From positions 1,448,493-1,512,492 of the forward strand of contig OX030958.1 in assembly GCA_943735955.1 (NCBI GenBank): 64,000 nt of DNA, read 5' to 3'. The notes beneath the pieces are model-generated. The model ran no database searches, was not told the DNA's origin, and saw only the letters and a program-made list of their open reading frames with translations. Shown here piece after piece: positions 50,906-59,983 of this stretch. How positions within the stretch are numbered: the first letter of the stretch is position 1; each line of letters opens with the position of its first letter. The position numbers and the translations under genes are program-made. Source of the stretch: Piscicola geometra. Lineage: Eukaryota; Annelida; Clitellata; Hirudinida; Piscicolidae.

Positions 50906-52639
50906 TTTAGATAACCTAAAATAGCCTCTCTGCCTGTTCTCCTGCCCTCTCCTCACAGCTCTTTTACTCCAATTTCCAAAAAGACCCCTTCGAATGTCTG
51001 ACCGAATTGCAAATTTTTCTGTTAGTTTTTTCAAATCCAGACTGTCAAGTATATCCTGATGTGCATGACAACCGGCCAGTGAATTCAGGCGAGGCTGTGT
51101 CAAAGGTGCACGCAACCAAGTCTTAAGACACCTCAAAGCACTAAAAGATCTTTCTGCAGTACATGACGTTATTGGACACACAAGCGTCAACCTGATCAAT
51201 CTTTCAACCTAAGGAAACAAATGTCTGGTTCCGGGCTCATAGCTTGCATTATTTTTTGCGTTTGTGCTAAATTTCTGTATTCATTCTGGTCTTTAAACAT
51301 AGCTAACTGTAAACAAAGACCAGTTTCATTTAACTCACGATACTGCTTGCAAATATCATGGTTCACTTCACCAGTTAGCAACATTGTCTCCACCTGCAAG
51401 TATGAACGCAAACCAGGAGAATCTCGATTAAACCTTTCTGTGATTTGCATGATTGCAATGTCTATGGCAGCGTAATATGCTGCTCGATAATGTTCTTTCG
51501 GTGTTGTTGCTACATAAGCTGGGCAATACTTTTGTGGCGGCTTTTGCACCCGAGGTACAGCAATCGGCTCGAGATCATATGCCAAAACCATCCTGTTGAC
51601 ATCTCTAGAAATGGCGTTGAACTGTTCATCTGATCATAGGCGAAGCAATTCTTGCACAACTGAATCAGTCGCTGCAACTATTCCACTGACCTTGGCATTT
51701 GCTGATTGCAACGACTTGTTTAACTGTTCCAGAAGTGAAAACACCAAAACAACTCCTTGAGGGCCAGTGCAGTAGTACCCTGTTGAAAAAAAGCCTCAAG
51801 CCTTTCAGCTGTTTCATCAGCAGTACCAATGGAAGCAAATGATTCCAAGCTAACAAGTACCACTTCATAATGTTCAAGCACCTAACTCTTGGAAAACTGA
51901 AATGAATTGCTCACAAAGGGATTTGCGGCAGTTGTGTGCTGGACAACAAGATTTGCACAGTGTGCAGAACAGTGGAAAAACAATGCAAGCGGATGCTCAC
52001 TGTCGATAATAGCCTGACAACCTTTATATCGGCCGATCATGTTAGCAGCGCCGTCATAAGTCTGAGCACTTAGTTCTTCTATAGGTAGCATAATTCTGAT
52101 CAGAACATCTTTTATTACAGCAAATAATGTTTTTCCGATCGTATCTGGTGGGCTGAATAAACCAATAAGCTGTTCATTAACATTCAGAGCTTCATCAAAA
52201 AAACGAATGCATATCGATTCCTGCTCTAACCCATTGCAGTCTTGTGTGCCGTCAACCACAACACCAAACTGGCATGATTCGGCATAAACAGTGCACATGT
52301 GTTTTTAACGATAGAATGAGCTAAAAGCCTCAGCATTTCTTTTTGGCTGTTATGCGATATGAAACTTGTAGTTTGATTTAACCACAACTTTAGTTAATGT
52401 TCGAAGCCTTTTGAAATTCATTAACTTTGGTTCATCTAAAAAATTGAAAGGGTCGATATTGAAGTGGACCTCAGAATCCCCCTATGAATATCGCCCATGC
52501 AAAATAAGTAGCACAATATGAATGATTTTTTTATAAAAATGTAAATCTGTCTGCTTGCAAAAAGTGAACTGATATTTTCTGAAAAGCGTTCTGAATGTCT
52601 GCTTGCGAAAATTGAAAAAATATATTACGGAATAAAACT

Positions 52640-53160
52640 TCTGTTTCATGCTATGGTTGACGATTATGCTTATATTAAGATAGGAGTTGAGAAATTATTT
52701 TATTTGTAAAATTGAGGGGGATCCATGTTAAGAAGGACCCCAGGACCTTCCTAGCATCGCTGCCCATACATACTCACAATGTATTACTGTATTAGCATTT
52801 TTTATGCCATGGTTGACGATTAGGCTCGTATCAAAATTAGAGTTGAGAAATGTGAATTTTTAAAAGAGTGAGGGGGTTCTTGTAGAGGTGGACCCCAGAC
52901 CCCCTCAAGATTCCCGCCTACGCCATAGAGATAAAAAAAACTAGGTGAAGAAGTATTTAAGTAAGAAAAGAATATTTTTGTTTTAAGACAGCTATCACTA
53001 TAACTACACATACTCACAATGTATTACTGTATAAGCATTTACTTTTATGCCATGGTTGACGATTATGTTCATATCCAAATAGAAATTTTTGAATACAAAA
53101 ATGGAAAAAAGGGGGTCCCTATTAAAGTGGACCCCACCCCCACTAAAAAAGTCCTGACTT
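52640..53160. repeat. Tandem ~160-240-bp repeats, dispersed family
   Basis: The words ATGGTTGACGATTA, CACAATGTATTACTGTAT and GGACCCCA recur in order at about 52650, 52808 and 53051. A related copy occurs at 58360-58830, so this is a dispersed repeat placed within or beside the hAT-like right end. Confidence 0.75.
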
Positions 53161-53399
53161 CAGGACACCCCTAGGATCGCCGCCCATGTTGTTTTTCCCC
53201 AGTTTTTTCTCCCAATTCTGACTGCGTCGCACGGCTGCTACAATTAATATTTACTATTTATATATAAAAAATAAAATTTAAACATTTAAATATCGTTGAA
53301 GACATACCAAAAGACAATGGCGTGAAAACTGAAAATAAATAAAGTGAAAGTTAGTTGTTGTTCCAGATGTCTTTCATAAAGACACTCATCAACTCATCA

Positions 53400-53733
53400 T
53401 TAAAATCTTAAATCTAAATGTGAATGAAATATTATTAATTAGAATGATTTTTGGTGTGAATGCTAGTCGTTTTGAGTCTTTCAAGGAATGGCTTCAGCAA
53501 ACCAAGATGGCCGCAGGGAACCAGGTGAGCTGCAAAAAAAAGAAAACCTTCCACAACAGCAACAGTTCCAGTGTTGGCAAGGACTTTTCCTTCACCTCCT
53601 GTACCAGCCTTAATACCAGTGGCAAAAAGATTAAGAAAAATGAGGATTATGTTTTGTGGTTATGAAGATGATGTGGTGATGATTAAGCTGTAGTAGGAAT
53701 GTTGGTTCTACGGCGATGATTAAATTTTGTAAT
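53400..53733. repeat. Diverged duplicated unit, copy 1
   Basis: Shares CAAGATGGCCGCAGGGAA and TTCTCCTTCACC-type blocks with 54990-55310. The downstream GATGATGTGGTGAT segment also recurs at 57360-57470 and 58054-58140. An open frame (53420-53665) is partly conserved, but no protein family was recognised. Confidence 0.7.
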
Positions 53734-54239
53734 GGTAAAGACGGTAAACGGATAAAAGGTCTTCCGGATAAAAAGTCCTCGGATAAAAAGTCCTCCGGAT
53801 AAAAAGTCTTCTGGATAAAAAGTCCTCCGGATAAAAAGTCCCCCGGATTAAAAGTCTTCCGGATAAAAAGTCTTCAGGATAAAAATTGTAAAAAAATTAC
53901 TATTCAAGGAAAAATACGTGATTAATACGTGATCCTTGAAACTTTAAGAATAAAATTTAATACTTTTATCTAATTTTTGCTATATTTTTTTCGTTCAATC
54001 TCGAAATAGCATTTGAATAAATTTGACTTGGTTGTGTTTGTTTCTTATTTTTAGCTTATGTTAGAAATATCAAATAGAAGACATGAAACTTTCAGAGTTT
54101 TATGAGAAATGTGGTTAGAGCTCCCAGGAGGGAAAGAATAATCGTAAGGAAGAAGTGCTTTTATATAATTTTATTAATTTTAATGAATGTTAAAAAAATT
54201 TTAGAAAATTTTTTAATTAACATATACAAAGAAGAGACT

Positions 54240-54790
54240 AATTAATTAAGAAATATCAAATAGAAGACATGAATAATCTGGAGGAAAAAGTGCTAGGGCT
54301 TCAGATTGAGCACTAGTGCAAAGCTTGCAAGCTCCCACTGGAGGAAGAAGTGCTTTTTACATAAGACTAATGAATTATTTTTAAAATTTTGCAGCAAGTG
54401 TAGGAAATATCACATAGAAGACATAAATAATCTGGAGGAAGAAGTGCTAGGGTGTTAGATTGAGCTCCAGTGCAAAGCTTGCAAGCACCCACTGGAGGAA
54501 GAAGTGCATTTTACATAATTTTATTAACTTTTTACATTATTTTATTAACTTTTTATATTATTTTATTAACTTTTATGTCATATTATTACTTTTAATGAAT
54601 GTAAAATAATTTTTATAAAAAATTATAATTATCAAATACTAAGAAAAGACTAATTAATTATTTTAAATATTTTGTAGCCAACTTAGGAAATATCAAATAG
54701 AAGACATAATAATCTAGAGGAAGAAGTGCTAGGACCTCAGATTGAGCACCAGTGCAAATCTTGCAAGCACCCACTGGCTACCTAATTCAC
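54240..54790. repeat. Three tandem units with AGGAAGAAGTGC and AGTGCAAAGCTTGCAAGC
   Basis: Units near 54245, 54405 and 54690 each run AAATATCAAATAGAAGACAT, then a CTGGAGGAAGAAGTGCTAG block, then GCAAG(C/T)xxCCACTGG. Translation suggests a short CKACKxPLEEE piece preceded by an acceptor-like AG, but stops differ between units. Interior of the fold-back element. Confidence 0.7.
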
Positions 54791-54989
54791 CAGGAAGATG
54801 AGCTCTGCAGTTGAAGGACATACTATCTTCTGACGACTCTTCTAAACATGAAATTAATTGAAATAGTTATTTAATTAATTTATTAAAATAGTAAATTTAT
54901 TATTATTATTTTGGCAGCCGCTCAAATAAATTTGTAGAATAATCGGTTTTGGGTATAATATATTAAAATTTTAACATCTTAAGTCTAAA

Positions 54990-55420
54990 TAAAAATTAAA
55001 TTTAATTAATTAGAATGTTTTCAGTGCGAATGTTGGTTGTTTTGAATCTGTCAAGGAATGGCCGCAGCAGACCAAGATGGCCGCAGGGAATCAAGTGAGC
55101 TTCGACATAAAGAAGAAATCCTTCCATAGCAGCAGCAGTACCAGCGTTTGCAAGGACTTCTCCTTCACCCTCTTTCGCAGCCTCAGCACCAGTGGCAAGA
55201 CAGAAAATTGAGAAGAATGATGATTGTGTTTTGTTGTTTTGAGGATGATGTGGTGATAATTGTGCTGTGGTATGAGTGTTGGTATTGAGGTGATGATTGA
55301 ATTTTTTTATTGGTGGTGATAGTGATTTTATGTCGGTGACTGTCATGGTGGTGTGGGTGAGATTGGATTATTGAGATTGATTGTTTTTTTTTTATATATT
55401 TAAATTGATATATATAAATA
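54990..55420. repeat. Diverged duplicated unit, copy 2
   Basis: Matches both flanks of the fold-back element joined together (53400-53733 plus 58045-58140), so it records the uninterrupted sequence. Now inside the fold-back element. Confidence 0.72.
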
Positions 55421-55454
55421 TATTGGTAGTGGTCTAAAAACCGTTTTATTTAAC

Positions 55455-55532
55455 AAATTTATTTGAAGAGCGCTTTTGTTCCTTTAGTAAAGGGCGCTAT
55501 ACAAAACATTAGTGATTGATTGATTGATTGAT
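55455..55532 (+). mobile_element. 3' tail of an L2/CR1-like LINE with (GATT)n end
   Basis: GCGCTTTTGTTCCTTTAGTA, then AAGGGCGCTATA and (GATT)n, matches the 3' UTR of the LINE ending at 57245. It is immediately followed by a second, longer copy. Confidence 0.85.
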
Positions 55533-57245
55533 ACACCATCTTTTACTAAGTTTACTTCTGAATCATTATCATCCTTTTCTCCTGTCACATTGGACTATCT
55601 TACAAATATAATTAATTCTATGTCTTTTTTTTTCGTATATATTGTTCACAGCTTGACAGACGCAGGCCATGTTACAATGGTTCTAGGAACCATTGGTTCT
55701 GGATTTGGTTAACTTATCTTTGTCTACATCTAAATTTCCGTCTGCCCTCAAATCTTCATTTATTATTCCTACAATTAAGAAGCCTTCTCTTGATCCTGCA
55801 TCCTTATCCAGTTATAGAACTGTATTTAACCTTTCCTTTCTTTCTAAGGTCCTTGAAAAAGTTATTTCTCAACAATTAATCTTCTATCTAAAAAAAAACT
55901 CACTTCTTCCTTCTTCTCAATCTGGTTTCAGAATTGGCCACTCCCCTGAAACTGCTTTACTTAAACTCTATAATGACCTTATTTTAACTTCTGATTCTAA
56001 TGCCTCTTCTCTTCTTTTATGCCTTGACTTTTTAGCTGCTTTTGATACTGTCGACCATACTCTTTTATTAAATGTTTTAGATTCTTTCTTTAATATTTCT
56101 GGTTCCTCTCTTATCTGGCTTAAATCCTACCTTTCTGAGCGAACTTCCTATGTATCAATTGAATCTTCTCGTTCTTCTTCTGTTTCTTTATCTTATGGTG
56201 TTCCACAGGGCTCAATCCTTGGTCCCTTACTTTTTATTCTTTATACCTCGGAACTACCTAATATTATTTCGTCATCTTTAAACAGTCAAATTTATGCTGA
56301 TGACTCCTATATTTATACATCTTTCACTGACTCTTCTCTTGACCTTACTGTTAATAAAATAACTCTCTGTCTTCAATCTATAATCTCTTGGGCTTCTTCT
56401 ATGTTTCTCAAACTTAATCCGGACAAATTTGAACTCTTATATTTCAATAAAAAATCAAAGTCTTTACTATCTCTTCCTTCTTTAGTTTTTCCTCCCCCCT
56501 CTTCACTCTCTCTAAACCCTTCCTCTTCCATTCGTAGCCTTGGTTTTATTTTTGATTCTAACTTGTCTTTAGCTCCTCAAATTCTATCTGTCTCTAAATC
56601 TTGCTACTTCCACATTCGTCGTATTAAACAGCTTCTTCCTTTTCTCGATGATCCTACCTTGCAACTTCTTGTATCTTCTCTAGTTCTCTCCAGGATTGAT
56701 TATTGCAACTCTCTTTACTATGGTTTCCCTGATACTACTTTAGCTCCTCTAAATAAAACCTCTAATTGTGCTGCTCGTCTTGTTGCTCGTGCTCCTAAGT
56801 TTTCTCACATTTCTCCTTATCTTTGTTTGTTACATTGGTTACCTTTGAGATCTAGAGTGACTTTTAAAATATGTTTAAAATTCATAACTGTAATGCTCCA
56901 ATTCACCTTAAAAATCTAATTAAACAACCCCCTAAATCTGGTCTAAGATCATCTACCTTTAATCAATTCACCTTAAAAATCTAATTAAACAACCCCCTAA
57001 ATCTGGTCTAAGATCATCCACCTTTAATCGTTCTTTTCGTTTTCCAGTTAAACACTCTTTTGCTAAACGTTATTTTTCTTACTGTGGTCCTCTTTTATGG
57101 AATTCTTTACCTTCTTCTTTAACTTCAACTAAGTCACTCATAACTTTCCGTCGAGGCCTGAAGACGTACTTGTTTGGGACGTGATAGCTGAGCGCTTTTG
57201 TTCGCTTAGTAAAGGGCGCTATATAAATTATTAGTGATTGATTAA
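55533..57245 (+). mobile_element. L2/CR1-like LINE, 5'-truncated and interrupted
   Basis: Pre-RT sequence at 55533-55620 (TKFTSESLSSFSPVTLDYL), then an 80-bp insertion, then RT from about 55705: SFIIPTIKKPSLDPASLSSY, GFRIGHSPETALL, LCLDFLAAFDTVDH, GVPQGSILGPLLF and YADDSYIY. The frame is lost near 56900, where 65 bp are directly duplicated (56899-56963 and 56964-57028). The C-terminus (WNSLPSSL, LKTYLFGT) and the 3' tail with hairpin and GATT end at 57182-57245. Endonuclease absent. Confidence 0.88.
55621..55705 (-). mobile_element. 5'-truncated retroelement tail nested in LINE
   Basis: Minus-strand AACCATTGTAAC, then ACATGGCCTGCGTCTGTC and an A-run (55631-55623 read on the minus strand). 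The same tail ends the SINE at 30.6 kb and the LINE at 62.1 kb. It splits the pre-RT region of the LINE at 55533. Confidence 0.75.
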
Positions 57246-58053
57246 ATAAAATATAGTATTTATTTTATTAATTTATAAAAATAATATTTTACATTTATAA
57301 AATTTTGAATAAATCAGTCAGACTTTTTGTCCTCCCTGGTCATTGCCTTGAAGATAATGACAACACCATCATATATAATGTTGTGATGATGAAGATGCTG
57401 CATTGGTAAAGACAATGATTCTGTGGCAATGATTATCATGGTGATGTGGGTGAGATGAAAGGTAATTAAATTAGTTTTTAAAGTTGGTTGTTTTTTAAAT
57501 ATTTTCTAAATAAAATAATAACCATGTGTTTTATTTTATTTATTATTCAATACTCATCAAGAACCAGCAGAAAACTTAATGATTAAAGTGAGGAATCAAC
57601 AACAACCAAGTCAAATTTATTCAAATCCTATTTCCAGATTGAAAGAAAAAATAGAGCAAACATTAAATTAAAGTTTTAAATTTTAATCTTTTAGTTTTAA
57701 GGATCACGTATTCTTTTTTAAAGATTATTTCATTGAAGACTTTTTTTAATCGTGATCAAGAACCAGCAAACAATTTTATAGTTAAATTGACGAAACAACA
57801 ACAGCCAAGTCAAATTTATTCAAATGCTATTTCGAGATTGAACGAAAAAAATATAGCAAACATTAGATAAAAGTATTAAATTTTATTCTTAAAGTTTCAA
57901 GGATCACGTATTAATCACGTCTTTTTCCTTGAAAAGTAATTTTTTGAAGATTTTTATCCTGAAGACTTTTTATCCGGATGACTTTTTATCCGAGGACTTT
58001 TTATCCGAGGACTTTTTATCCGGAGGACCTTTTATCCTAGAACCGGTAAAGAC

Positions 58054-58360
58054 AATGGTGATCACGGTGATGTGGTTGAGGTTGGATTATTATGGTTGAT
58101 TGTTTTTTATTTATTTAAATTGATATGTATACATATATGTATATATACAGATGAACTGAATTGACAAACAATATTTTCGGTTTATTGGCCAATGTGAGAT
58201 CTAATTTGGCCCAAACCGAGATTGAGCCGAAACTACAAACATAAGTTTGCAAATATTAGTATTTGTTTTCGGTCGAAACTGAAGAAAATTATCAATTTCG
58301 GTCATTTGTGGTACCATTCTATCAGTTACTAAATCTTGCTATTTTCATCTCAGACGTATA
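58054..58360. other. AT-rich flank of the fold-back element
   Basis: Continues the duplicated unit at 53400 for about 90 bp, then unassigned AT-rich sequence with a TA/ATAC stretch. Confidence 0.5.
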
Positions 58361-58835
58361 AGGACAATTATTACCTTCTTTAAAGATGTTAGTCTCTGCA
58401 CTTGTTTTATCTTGGGCGGGTCCTACCCAGCATGGACGATCCTGGGGGATTCCTGGGGTCTGGACTTCCCTCTCCACCCACTTATAAAACATTTTAAAAC
58501 TTCTGTTTTGGTACGAATATTTAAGTAAGCAATGAATAGTTTTGTTTTAGACAGCTATAATTATTACAACACATACCCACAATCATATATATATATATAT
58601 ATATAGTATATATGATATATAGTATATACTACTATAGGTATATGCCCACAATGTACTACTATATAAAAATTCTGTTTTATGGCATGCTTGAAGATTATGT
58701 ATTAACAAGAGTTTAAAATGTTGTTATTGAAAATAGTGGGGCTCCACATTAAGACGCACTCCCTCACTACTAAAAATTGGGGGATCCGGACCCCAAGACC
58801 CCCACCCATGCTCTGAATAGTTTTGTTATGATTCT
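58360..58835. repeat. Dispersed repeat related to 52640-53160, with (TA)n
   Basis: Shares CATGGACGATCC, GTATTTAAGTAAG, TTTTGTTTTAGACAGCTAT, CACAATGTA-TACT and GGACCCCAAGACCCC with the 52.6-53.2 kb repeats in the same order. A (TA)n microsatellite sits at 58587-58625. Confidence 0.72.
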
Positions 58836-58922
58836 ATTATAACAACAAACACTGTGTCATTGCCTTTAATGATTTGGAAATTAACGGGTAAAGAAACATA
58901 AGTAATTTCACTGAAATCATCA

Positions 58923-59739
58923 TCAGATCATATTGGCAGCAATCCTCGAGACCACAGAGTCCAAAAGACTTGATGCTCTCAACTCTTTGTCCGAGATTTT
59001 GTAGACCTGCATGAGAAATGAAGGGGTGAAGATTTTGACTTTTAAATTGTAAAAAAAAGTTTAAAGGATCTTTTTTTTTTAATTGTGGACTTTTAGAAAC
59101 CTTCTTAATTTTTTCCTCATCATTGGATTTCAACTCAGATAAAGGAAGAATTTTAATGGAATTAGTTTCCAGAATTTTTATTAAATCTTCTTTTGTATTT
59201 TCTTCACCAATTGTTACTAAAAGCAACTTATCACCTCCCTCCCAGTTGAAGAGCTTCAAAGACTTGGAAATCTTAAATTTTCAAAATTAAATTAATTTTA
59301 TAAAAAATTCGAATAAATTGATTTTAAATATTAGAACAAACAAATACATTTTTCGTGGCTGAAAGTAAGAGAATAACTTCTGATGAAATGTTTTTTGTAA
59401 TTAGTCTGTCGTTTTTAAAGTTGGTAAGACAAGCCACCAGCACAACATTCACTTGAAAAACATCAATGATCTGTGTGACATAGAAGCTTGTGTGATTTTA
59501 CTTTTATTTACTTTGCATAGCAGAAAGACTAAAAAATATATATAATATAAAAAACAAAAAACTAAGAAAACTCAATTTTAAAAATATTAAAAAATATTAT
59601 TCAAGCAGACCAAATCAGGCTTGAGGAAAGCCTTTTCACTTATTTGATTGTTTAATATGCTTTTTAAATCTTCAATGTTGGAAATGTTTGTAAGTAAAGA
59701 TAAATTAATATATTTATTTTGCAATTCAAATGATTCCAT
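58923..59739 (-). CDS. TPRKB: TPRKB/CGI-121, EKC/KEOPS complex subunit
   Basis: Four phase-0 exons: 59739-59611, 59470-59348, 59271-59101 and 59006-58923, 168 codons plus stop (human 175). Exon 2 encodes IIDVFQVNVVLVACLTNF and LITKNISSEVILLLSATKN, aligning with human IVDPFQILVAANKAVHLY and LSTEIIFNLSPNNN. Exon 3 continues ISKSLKLFNWEGGDKLLLVT. Exon 4, VYKISDKELRASSLLDSVVSR, matches the family's C-terminal helix. The protein regulates the PRPK/Bud32 kinase within KEOPS, which makes N6-threonylcarbamoyladenosine on tRNAs reading ANN codons. Assignment rests on remembered alignment plus agreement of all splice phases. Confidence 0.87.
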
Positions 59740-59983
59740 TTTCTAGTAAGATTTATTGTGAAAAAAATCTGTGGACAAAATGTTATTTAGAAATAATTAA
59801 GAATTTATTATCGCTAATTAATTTTTACCACAAAGAATCAAAAACTAATACTTGAAATTATTGAAAATCTTTATTGAAAAATGGAAATGATGAAGTTGTG
59901 AATAGCTAGCTCGCATGCTAAAGAAAATATATTTAGATTAAGGATTTTAACTTAAAATTTTTAAGGTATTACTCGCACACTTA
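59740..59983. other. Short AT-rich 5' flank of TPRKB
   Basis: Presumed TPRKB promoter by position, bounded upstream by an inverted LINE. No motif identified. Confidence 0.4.

Larger units (their letters stand above)
50453..53188 (-). mobile_element. ZMYM1-like hAT transposon, inactivated
   Basis: Putative terminal repeats: CAGGGGTGGCGATC at 50453-50466 and its inverted partner, reading CATGGGCGGCGATC, at 53175-53188 (12 of 14 match). Flanks TTTTTTTT and TTGTTTTT are a weak 8-bp duplication. The minus strand carries transposase pieces from N to C: 52298-51882 (VVVDGTQDCNGLEQESICIRF, QTYDGAANMIGRYKGCQA, HCSAHCANLVV), 51877-51665, 51591-51196 and 51199-50885 (ITSCTAERSFSALRCLKTWLR). These match DUF4371/ZMYM1-type hAT transposases. 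Frameshifts and stops separate the pieces, so it is a pseudogene. Confidence 0.83.
53743..58044. mobile_element. 4.3 kb fold-back element with 9-bp target duplication (Mutator-like)
   Basis: The ends read GGTAAACGGATAAAAGGTC and, inverted, GGTTCTAGGATAAAAGGTC. The flanks are a perfect 9-bp direct repeat, GGTAAAGAC, at 53734-53742 and 58045-58053. Each arm has tandem GGATAAAAAGTCCTCC units, then a long nearly identical inverted segment (53885-54050 and about 57790-57960). The right arm holds a second, diverged copy (57545-57750). No transposase was found. Nine-base duplications and long arms suggest a Mutator-like non-autonomous element. Confidence 0.85.

Noticed and set aside
53420..53665. 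82-residue plus-strand protein
   Set aside because: Its duplicate at 54990 has a disrupted frame and there is no known family. Treated as a repeat unit with an unproven coding history.
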